DNA from: an uncultured Aquincola sp.
GTDB lineage: Bacteria > Pseudomonadota > Gammaproteobacteria > Burkholderiales > Burkholderiaceae
DNA: 9,983 nucleotides
Direction: 5' to 3'
Assembly (NCBI GenBank): GCA_937883885.1
Contig: CAKZXL010000332.1
Location: 1 to 9,983, forward strand
Shown here: positions 1 through 5,175 of the stretch, piece by piece
Position numbering within the stretch: position 1 is the stretch's first letter
Layout: each line of letters opens with the position of its first letter
Notes under the pieces: model-generated
The model's input: only the letters and a program-made list of their open reading frames with translations
What the model was told of the DNA's origin: nothing
Database searches by the model: none
Translations under genes and position numbers: made by a program

Positions 1-65
1 CTTCCATCCCGCAGGCGTCCGAAGTGGATGCCATGCCCGAACCCCCGCCCTGGAGTGCCCTATGA
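1..65 (+). CDS. rbsK: C-terminal end of probable ribokinase (partial)
   Basis: Only the last 20 codons or so lie in the window. They are read in the frame that starts at base 3 and ends at a TGA at 63-65. The residues begin SIPQASEVDA and end in a short Pro-rich tail. The SIP...EVDA pattern resembles the end of ribokinases, where E. coli RbsK reads SVPWREEIDA. Ribokinase phosphorylates D-ribose at O5 in the cytoplasm. The stop overlaps the rbsD start in an ATGA arrangement, which implies translational coupling. The identification rests on this short match plus the neighbour; another rbs gene such as a transporter component is less likely. Confidence 0.6.
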   Translation, partial: SIPQASEVDAMPEPPPWSAL

Positions 66-469
66 AGCGCAACCGCCTGCTGCATGCCGAACTGTCCCGC
101 GTGATCGCTTCGTTGGGCCATGGTGATGCGCTGGTGATCGGCGATGCCGGCCTGCCCATCCCCGATGCGCCGCAGGGCCACGGCGGCCCGCAGCGCATCG
201 ACCTGGCCGTCAGCCGCGGTGTGCCGGCGTTTGACGACGTGCTGGCCGCGGTGCTTAGCGAGATGCAGGTGGAGCGGGCGCTGATTGCCACCGAAGCCTG
301 CGAAGCCGGCGGCGCCCTGCCCGCCTGGGTGGCGCCCATCGACGCCAGCGTCACCGCGGTGAGCCACGACGAGCTGAAGCAGGCCACCCGCAGCGCCCGC
401 GCCGTGGTGCGCACCGGCGAATTCACGCCCTACCGCAATGTGGTGCTGTACGCCGGCGTCGTGTTCTAG
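62..469 (+). CDS. rbsD: D-ribose pyranase RbsD
   Basis: This 135-residue protein has the usual RbsD length and matches from end to end. RbsD interconverts the beta-pyran and beta-furan forms of D-ribose, which supplies the furanose used by ribokinase. It is a cytoplasmic decamer in characterised members. The N-terminal catalytic histidine is His20 in a GHGD context, with Asp28 in the following GDAGLPIP motif. The C-terminus GEFTPYRNVVLYAGV is the family signature that closes the active site of the neighbouring subunit. The start at 62 overlaps the stop of the upstream gene (ATGA), so it is probably translated by coupling as the last gene of an rbs operon. Fifteen bases separate its stop from that of the convergent CapA-like gene, and no terminator hairpin is visible in that gap. 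Confidence 0.97.
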   Translation: MKRNRLLHAELSRVIASLGHGDALVIGDAGLPIPDAPQGHGGPQRIDLAVSRGVPAFDDVLAAVLSEMQVERALIATEACEAGGALPAWVAPIDASVTAVSHDELKQATRSARAVVRTGEFTPYRNVVLYAGVVF

Positions 470-484
470 GCCCTGGCCTGAGCT

Positions 485-1948
485 TCAACGCCCCGGGTGC
501 GGCCGGCCTTCAGGGTCGATGCGCACCGTCTGCAGCTGCCAGTCCACCACGCCCCGGGCGCCCACCGTCATCCACAGCAGGCTGCCGGTGTTGTTCTCGG
601 CATCGCTGAAACCGTCGAACACGAAGTTGCCCAGGCTGTAGATCACCGGCTTGCCGTCGATCAGCTCGGTGTCCTGCCGCACATGCGGGTGGGTGCCCAC
701 CACCGCATCGGCGCCGGCCGCGATCATCAGCCGCGCCAGCGCCCGCTGCCGCGCATGGGCCGTGGTGCTGTGTTCCTGGCCCCAGTGCATGTACGGAATC
801 ACCACGTCGGCCTGCTGGCGTGCCGCCTGGATGGCGGCCACGATCTGCTCGTCGTTCGCCCAGGCGATGCCGGGGCGCCGCGGCCCCGCCTCGAACTCAC
901 GCGGGAACATCTCGTTGTAGCCCAGCAGCGCGATGCGCAGCCCGTTGCGCTGCAGGATCAGCGGCTGGTGCGCCTGGCGCTGGTTGTCGCCACCGCCGAA
1001 GTGCGGCAGCCCGGCCTGCTGCAGGCGGCCCAGCATCTGCGCCAAGGCCTGCGGCCCGTAGTCGCCCGAATGGTTGTTGGCCAGGGACACCGCATCCACA
1101 TGCCGCTGCAGCACCTTGAGCGTGCGCGGATGCGCGCGGAAGGTCCAGGGCTTGCGCAGCGCGCGGCCGTTGTCGGCGATCACGCATTCGAGGTTGGCGA
1201 TGCGCAGGTCGGCCTGCTTCAGGTCGGCCGCCATGGCGGCGAAGGGGTCCTGGCCGCGGGCGATCACCCGGCCCGGGCCGTCGGCCAGCATCACGTCGCC
1301 CATCCAGGCCAGGCGCACGGTGCGGGTGCCGGTGGGCTGGCCTGCATCGGGTGCAGCCCTGGCCACCGCCGGCTGCCGAGGCAGCGGCTGCGTGGCGTCG
1401 GCATCGGTCCAGCCCGCTGGCGTGGCACCGGCCTGCACCACGGCGCAGCCCCAGGCCAGCTCGCGGCCCAGCGCGGGCGAATAGCTGCGCTGCCAGCCGG
1501 TGAGCGTGGGCTGCCAGGGCGCGGCGGCATCCAGCGCCGGCTGGCCCACGGTTGACCAGCGGCCTTGCGCCAGCACCTGCGGCCGCTGGGGCTCGTCGGT
1601 GTCCACCACCGTCACCACCACGCGACCCACCTGCTGCGTGTCGGCCCCGTCGGCCAGCGCCTGCACCCGCAGCTCGAAGCGTTCGCCAACGGCGGCCACG
1701 GCGGGCGCCCAGGCATCACGGCCGGCGGGCACGCGCAAGGTGGCCGTCTCTTCACCGGTGCGGGCGCTGCACAGCAGTTCGGTGGCCGCTGCGGGGCCGG
1801 CCGCGTGCGCAGGCGGGGCTGCCAGGGCCAGCGCCAGCACCGGGGTCGCGCACAGCGCCGCCACCCGGCGCCAGGCCGTTGAAAGACGGCGTGCAGGCCC
1901 GGGAGGGGTGCACGCCGGCAGCGGTGGTGAGGTCTGGCGCAGGCTCAT
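485..1948 (-). CDS. Exported CapA-like (PGA_cap, metallophosphatase-fold) protein
   Basis: The 487-residue product has a basic N-terminus, a hydrophobic stretch at about 29-46 and a likely signal cleavage after AHA (48-50), so it is probably periplasmic. Residues 211-480 form a PGA_cap domain of the CapA/PgsA type with its motifs in order: GDVML (217-221), NLEC (252-255), NNH (291-293), HWG (388-390), GTHPHV (418-423) and SLGNF (438-442). CapA proteins belong to poly-gamma-glutamate capsule systems, but many stand-alone homologues have no known substrate, and no capB or capC is present here. Residues 51-205 are a beta-rich region that I do not recognise. I chose ATG 1948 because the signal peptide begins there and GGGAG lies upstream. 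The open frame continues to 2134, but that part overlaps the hpf-like gene. A CATACT -10-like box lies in the 91-base gap, so it may have its own promoter. Confidence 0.9.
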   Translation of the reverse strand: MSLRQTSPPLPACTPPGPARRLSTAWRRVAALCATPVLALALAAPPAHAAGPAAATELLCSARTGEETATLRVPAGRDAWAPAVAAVGERFELRVQALADGADTQQVGRVVVTVVDTDEPQRPQVLAQGRWSTVGQPALDAAAPWQPTLTGWQRSYSPALGRELAWGCAVVQAGATPAGWTDADATQPLPRQPAVARAAPDAGQPTGTRTVRLAWMGDVMLADGPGRVIARGQDPFAAMAADLKQADLRIANLECVIADNGRALRKPWTFRAHPRTLKVLQRHVDAVSLANNHSGDYGPQALAQMLGRLQQAGLPHFGGGDNQRQAHQPLILQRNGLRIALLGYNEMFPREFEAGPRRPGIAWANDEQIVAAIQAARQQADVVIPYMHWGQEHSTTAHARQRALARLMIAAGADAVVGTHPHVRQDTELIDGKPVIYSLGNFVFDGFSDAENNTGSLLWMTVGARGVVDWQLQTVRIDPEGRPHPGR

Positions 1949-1982
1949 CGTGATGCGGTCTCCCTGGGTCGATGAACGTCGG

Positions 1983-1998
1983 CCGGCCGCGTGGCCGG
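1983..1998. terminator. Small GC hairpin after the hpf-like gene
   Basis: CCGGCC at 1983-1988 pairs with GGCCGG at 1993-1998 around a four-base loop. It lies 42 bases past the stop of the minus-strand hpf-like gene and 35 bases before the CapA-like start. No T-run follows on the minus strand, so it is at best a weak terminator or pause site and may be incidental in GC-rich DNA. Confidence 0.25.
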
Positions 1999-2039
1999 AC
2001 ACCGGGAGTATGCGAGCCCGCAGCCTGCGCCGCGCCAGA

Positions 2040-2390
2040 CTAGGCGGCTTCGGTCTCCTGCGCCCGGGCGCGCTGGCGCAGCTTGCGGAAGTCCTGGCCG
2101 CGCCGCGCCTGCCGCAGCAGGAAGCGCGTGGCACGGGCCAGCGCGCGGTCGAGGGCGCTGCGCCAGTCGCCGGCCACGGAGCTGACGACCACCGGGCCGC
2201 CGCCGTCGGTGCGCAGGGCCAGCTGGCAGCGCTTGTCGACGCCGCCGCGGGGACCGTTCACGTCCGACAGCTCCACTTCGGCGCGCGGCACCCGCGTCTT
2301 CAGGCGGCGCAGCGCAAAGCGCAGGCGTTGCTCGGCCAGCTGGCGCAGGCCGGCGGCCTGAGGATCGCGGGAGGTGAAGACGACTTGCAT
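2040..2390 (-). CDS. HPF/RaiA-family ribosome-associated protein (short form)
   Basis: The protein has 116 residues and looks like the short hibernation-factor type, without the C-terminal dimerisation domain of long HPF. It begins MQVVFTSRDPQAAGL, continues with a long helix rich in Arg and Leu (15-35), and then strands containing VELSDVNGPRGG and KRCQLALR. This alternation matches the beta-alpha-beta-beta-beta-alpha HPF fold. The second helix SALDRALARATRFLLRQ (78-94) fits the family, and a very basic tail follows. Family members bind the 30S decoding region and inactivate or protect ribosomes under stress. ATG 2390 is supported by GGAG about seven bases upstream. A much longer open frame runs on to 3545 but enters the intergenic region and opposite-strand genes, so it is rejected. 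The 218-base upstream region is shared with the TerB-like gene. Confidence 0.87.
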   Translation of the reverse strand: MQVVFTSRDPQAAGLRQLAEQRLRFALRRLKTRVPRAEVELSDVNGPRGGVDKRCQLALRTDGGGPVVVSSVAGDWRSALDRALARATRFLLRQARRGQDFRKLRQRARAQETEAA

Positions 2391-2608
2391 CGTGGCTCTC
2401 CAAAGGGGTTGCACAGGCCCCCACCGTAGCCCGCGGAGCCGCCTGGAAAAATCAGGCTGATGCTGAGGTTGACGAAGGAAGAACCTGTGCATTGCCGCCT
2501 GCCAACACTTCAGTTTTGCCGATGCATCCGTCAACCAAACCCCTGTTTTTACCGAAGCATCCAACCGGCACAGTGCAGCTTCCTTCATCACTGCACCTGG
2601 AGTGTTCC
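2391..2608. promoter_or_regulatory. Divergent intergenic region between hpf-like and TerB-like genes
   Basis: The 218 bases separate two divergently read genes and must hold promoters for both. They are visibly more AT-rich than the flanking genes. A 16-base direct repeat is the clearest structure and is listed separately. An 11-base palindrome, ATCAGGCTGAT, lies at 2451-2461. I see no convincing matched -35/-10 pair and no small ORF with a good ribosome binding site. Confidence 0.5.
2514..2562. repeat. Imperfect 16-bp direct repeat, two copies 33 bp apart
   Basis: TTTTGCCGATGCATCC (2514-2529) and TTTTACCGAAGCATCC (2547-2562) differ at two positions. Each is followed by AACC after zero or three bases. 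The 33-bp spacing is about three helical turns, so a protein bound to both copies would sit on one face of the DNA. The repeat lies 47 bases upstream of the TerB-like start and about 120 bases upstream of the hpf-like start. A regulator-binding role is inferred from position and spacing. Confidence 0.45.
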
Positions 2609-3013
2609 ATGCGCCACTACCCCGCCAACAGCCCGGAAGCCGCCGCCCGCATCGTCGCGCTGGTCCTGATCTCCGACGGCCATGTCTGCCGGTCGGAACT
2701 GGCCCTGCTGGAAGAGAAGGACCTGCCCGGTGAACTGGGCCTGCCTGCCGACGCGATGCCGGCCATCGTGCAGGCGCTGTGCGAAGACCTGCTGATGGCC
2801 GCGCCCCACGGCGCCGGGCTGGCCGGCAGCGTCGATGCCGAACTGCTGGGCGCCTTGATGCGCGACGTGACCGACCTGCCGCTGCAGCGCAAGGTGGTGC
2901 AGCTCGCCCTGGCGGCCGCCGCGGCCGATGCGCACCTGAGCGACGGCGAGCAGACGATGCTGGAAGCCGTGCGCCGTCACTGGCCGCAGGCCATGCCCTT
3001 GGCCTTCGCCTGA
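2609..3013 (+). CDS. TerB-like (tellurite resistance TerB family) protein
   Basis: This 134-residue, largely helical, cytoplasmic protein has no signal or membrane segment. Two acidic motifs are placed as in TerB-type helical domains: DGHVCRSE at 23-30, following the AAARIVALVLIS helix, and ADAHLSDGE at 106-114, following the LQRKVVQLALAAA helix. The two halves suggest the internal pseudo-repeat of TerB folds, in which acidic residues may bind metal. The name is a family label; nothing here shows tellurite resistance, and no other ter genes are present. The start at 2609 is supported by TGGAG six bases upstream. The frame extends to an ATG at 2492, but the added 39 residues have no SD and run through the direct repeats. 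Function is unknown; divergence from an HPF-type gene suggests a stress context, which is inference. Confidence 0.8.
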   Translation: MRHYPANSPEAAARIVALVLISDGHVCRSELALLEEKDLPGELGLPADAMPAIVQALCEDLLMAAPHGAGLAGSVDAELLGALMRDVTDLPLQRKVVQLALAAAAADAHLSDGEQTMLEAVRRHWPQAMPLAFA

Positions 3014-3023
3014 CGCCCGGCCC

Positions 3024-3042
3024 GGGCCCCCGCGCGGGGCCC
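3024..3042 (+). terminator. Hairpin downstream of TerB-like gene
   Basis: GGGCCCC (3024-3030) pairs perfectly with GGGGCCC (3036-3042) around the loop CGCGC, starting 10 bases after the TerB-like stop. No T-run follows (TGAAAGCT), so it is a stable GC hairpin without the canonical tail. It could act as an imperfect terminator or as a 3'-end stabiliser. Confidence 0.4.
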
Positions 3043-3052
3043 TGAAAGCTGT

Positions 3053-3078
3053 CGGTTTCCTGTCCTACGTGGAAACCG
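3053..3078. promoter_or_regulatory. Perfect inverted repeat upstream of tctB, candidate regulator site
   Basis: CGGTTTCC (3053-3060) and GGAAACCG (3071-3078) are perfect complements separated by 10 bases. That gives an 18-base centre-to-centre spacing that suits a dimeric DNA-binding protein on neighbouring major grooves. It sits 61 bases upstream of the tctB start and about 25 bases upstream of a TAGAGT -10-like box (3104-3109). The usual activator of such genes, TctD, is encoded 2 kb away, but OmpR-type regulators often prefer direct repeats, so assignment to TctD is only a hypothesis. I found no second copy in the window. Confidence 0.45.
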
Positions 3079-3103
3079 TCGTGGTGTGCGGAAGACGCAG
3101 TCC

Positions 3104-3109
3104 TAGAGT
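3104..3109 (+). promoter_or_regulatory. Candidate -10 box for tctBA
   Basis: TAGAGT matches four of six bases of the sigma-70 -10 consensus and is 30 bases before the tctB start. The hexamer 17 bases upstream is GTGGTG, a poor -35. A weak -35 beneath an inverted repeat is what an activator-dependent promoter looks like, but this is an eye-level call. Confidence 0.25.
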
Positions 3110-3138
3110 GATTCGCGTCCACTTCTTCCGCCACCACC

Positions 3139-3561
3139 ATGAACCAGAACCTGGTCCGAGGACTCTTCCTCCTCGCGGTATCGCTCGGCTTCGGCCTGGG
3201 TGCACTGCTCAACTTTCCCATCGGCAATTTCAGCCGTGCCGGCGCGGGCCTGTTCCCGCTGATGATCAGCAGCCTGCTGGGGCTGATCGCCATTGCGATG
3301 CTGGTGCAATCGCGCTTGGTGCCGCCGGTGCCGATGGACTTCAACGTCAAGAACATCGCGCTCATCATGGCCTCGCTGGCCGGCATGGCGCTGGCCTCGT
3401 TGTACCTGGACATGGCGGTGGGCATCGTCGTCATGGTGTTCATCTCGGCGTTCGCCGGCACCTCGTACTCGATCAAGCGCAACGCCATCGTCTCGGCCTG
3501 CCTGATCCTCGTCGCCTTCGGCTTCCAGCACCTGCTGGGCCTCAACCTGCCGCTGTTCTGA
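3139..3561 (+). CDS. tctB: Tripartite tricarboxylate transporter small membrane subunit TctB
   Basis: This 140-residue protein is nearly all membrane. Hydrophobic segments lie at about 5-26, 36-56, 72-104 (a broad stretch that probably forms two spans) and 116-134, giving about four helices, as expected for TctB. The GxFPxxIS-like stretch GAGLFPLMISSLLGL (35-49) is typical. TctB is the small, poorly conserved integral subunit that partners TctA in secondary, receptor-dependent carboxylate uptake. It is the first gene of the pair; tctA starts four bases after its stop, so they are co-transcribed. There is no recognisable Shine-Dalgarno before the ATG: the 20 bases upstream are pyrimidine-rich. 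Translation may therefore be weak or start by another route. No in-frame upstream start looks better. Confidence 0.93.
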   Translation: MNQNLVRGLFLLAVSLGFGLGALLNFPIGNFSRAGAGLFPLMISSLLGLIAIAMLVQSRLVPPVPMDFNVKNIALIMASLAGMALASLYLDMAVGIVVMVFISAFAGTSYSIKRNAIVSACLILVAFGFQHLLGLNLPLF

Positions 3562-3565
3562 CGCC

Positions 3566-5092
3566 ATGGACATCCTGCACAACCTTGCTTTCGGGTTCAG
3601 CCATGCGCTGACCTGGCAGAACCTGCTGTTCTGCGCCATCGGCTGCACCGTGGGTACCCTGGTGGGCCTGCTGCCCGGCCTGGGCCCGCTGGCCACCATC
3701 AGCCTGCTGCTGCCGCTGACCTACTCCATCCCGACCACCGGCGCACTCATCATGCTGGCCGGCATCTACTACGGGGCGCAGTACGGCGACAGTGTGAGTG
3801 CGATCACGATGAAGATCCCGCACGCCAGCAGCATCGTGGCTTGTATAGACGGGTATGCCATGACGCTCAAGGGCCAGACCGGCCTGGCCTTGTTCACCGC
3901 GGGCTTTTCCAGCTTCATCGGCGGCACGGTGGCCATCGTGGTGCTGTCCTGCCTGGCGCCCACGCTGGGCGAGGTGGCGCTGCTGTTCGGCCCCACCGAC
4001 TACTGCGCGCTGATGCTGGTGGGCTTCGTCTGCGTGAGCTTCGTGACCACCGGCAGCCTGCTCAACGGCCTGGCCATGTGCCTGATCGGCGTGCTGCTCG
4101 GCCAGATCGGCACCGACGTGACCAGCGGCCAGACGCGCTACACCTTCGACCTGCCCTTCCTGGCCGACGGCGTGGGCCTGGTCAGCATCGCGCTGGGCTG
4201 CTTCGGCATCGCCGAGATCACCAAGAACCTGGACGCCCGCGAAGAGCGCACGCCCTTCAACGGCAAGATCAACCTGATCCCGACCTGGGCCGAATTCAAG
4301 CGCATCATCCCCAGCGCGCTGCGCGGCTCGGTGGTGGGTTCGTTCCTGGGCATCCTGCCCGGTGGCGGCCCGGTGATCGCCCAGTTCGCGGCCTACGCGC
4401 TGGACAAGAAGGTCAGCAAGTACAAGGACGAGATCGGCCAGGGCGCCATCGAAGGCGTGGCCGGCCAGGCCGCCGCCGACGAAGCCGCCGCCCGCACCAG
4501 CTTCATCCCGCTGATGAGCATCGGCATCCCGGAGAACGCGGTGATGGCGCTGATGATGGCCGCCTTCATCATCAAGGGCATCCAGCCCGGCCCCAACATG
4601 ATCTCGGGCCACCCCGAGCTGTTCTGGGGCCTGGTGGCTTCGATGTGGGTGGGCAACTGCTTCCTGCTGCTGCTGAACGTGCCGCTGGTGCGCTACTGGC
4701 TGTCGGTGTTCAAGATCCCGTACGCGGTGCTCTTCCCGTCGATCCTGTTCTTCTGCTGCATCGGCACCTACAGCGTCAACAACAACCTGGACGAGATCTT
4801 CGTGACCGCGGCCTTCGGCCTGGCCGGCTACGTGTTCATGCGCCTGGGCCTGGACGCCGCGCCGCTGATGCTGGGCTTCATCCTCGGCCCCATGCTGGAA
4901 GAGAACTTCCGGCGCGCGATGCTGATCAGCCGCGGCCACTTCTCGGTGTTCGTCGAGCGCCCCATCAGCGGCACGCTGCTGGGCCTGATCGCCGCCTTCG
5001 TGATCTGGCAGCTGGTGGTCTTTTTCCAGAAGTCGCGCAAGGCGCGGATGCAGGCGGCCTTGCCGACGGCCTCGACCGCCACGGCAGCCTGA
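3566..5092 (+). CDS. tctA: Tripartite tricarboxylate transporter large membrane subunit TctA
   Basis: The 508-residue protein has the usual TctA length and about 11-12 hydrophobic segments. TctA is the transport channel of TTT systems and works with TctB and a periplasmic TctC receptor, driven by an ion gradient. The two internal-repeat signatures are present: GLLPGLGP at 34-41, followed by ATISLLLPLTYSIPTTGALIML, and GILPGGGP at 262-269. The segment IQPGPNMISGHPELFWGLVASMWVGN and the late GFILGPMLEENFRRAM are also characteristic. Two normally conserved stretches differ: YGDSVSAITMKIPHASS (73-89) stands where most members have YGGSTTAILLNIPGE, and GQAAADEAAA (300-309) stands where APESANNAA is usual. 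Near 319-328 it has IGIPENAVMA in place of LGIPGSxTTA. These are presumed substrate-site regions, so the substrate may not be citrate. The start at 3566 follows tctB by four bases. Confidence 0.97.
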   Translation: MDILHNLAFGFSHALTWQNLLFCAIGCTVGTLVGLLPGLGPLATISLLLPLTYSIPTTGALIMLAGIYYGAQYGDSVSAITMKIPHASSIVACIDGYAMTLKGQTGLALFTAGFSSFIGGTVAIVVLSCLAPTLGEVALLFGPTDYCALMLVGFVCVSFVTTGSLLNGLAMCLIGVLLGQIGTDVTSGQTRYTFDLPFLADGVGLVSIALGCFGIAEITKNLDAREERTPFNGKINLIPTWAEFKRIIPSALRGSVVGSFLGILPGGGPVIAQFAAYALDKKVSKYKDEIGQGAIEGVAGQAAADEAAARTSFIPLMSIGIPENAVMALMMAAFIIKGIQPGPNMISGHPELFWGLVASMWVGNCFLLLLNVPLVRYWLSVFKIPYAVLFPSILFFCCIGTYSVNNNLDEIFVTAAFGLAGYVFMRLGLDAAPLMLGFILGPMLEENFRRAMLISRGHFSVFVERPISGTLLGLIAAFVIWQLVVFFQKSRKARMQAALPTASTATAA

Positions 5093-5118
5093 CCGCTGAC
5101 TGCCCCGCCAGCAGTCTC

Positions 5119-5170
5119 GCCACGCCCTGTCGCCCCGCCAGCCCATCTGGCGATGGCGACAGGGCGTGGC
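5119..5170 (+). terminator. Very strong hairpin terminator between convergent tctA and tctE
   Basis: A 16-base perfect outer stem pairs 5119-5134 (GCCACGCCCTGTCGCC) with 5155-5170. An inner six-pair stem, CGCCAG/CTGGCG (5136-5141 with 5147-5152), closes on the loop CCCAT. Only a C on one side and AT on the other break the helix. CCTTTT follows at 5171-5176 on the plus strand, so it reads as an intrinsic terminator for tctBA. No T-run is present on the minus-strand side, so termination of tctDE transcripts would rely on the hairpin alone. Confidence 0.88.
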
Positions 5171-5175
5171 CCTTT

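Noticed and set aside
485..2134. Extended 549-residue start for the CapA-like gene
   Set aside because: The extra 62 residues overlap the HPF-like gene and would bury the signal peptide at residue 63 onward.
2563..2585. Possible sigma-54 promoter (GGCAC...TGCAG) before the TerB-like gene
   Set aside because: The GG-to-GC spacing is one base short of the strict -24/-12 distance.
2040..3545. 501-residue minus-strand open frame containing the HPF-like protein
   Set aside because: Homology begins at MQVVF (2390) with a good ribosome site. The upstream part is antisense to tctB and to the TerB-like gene.
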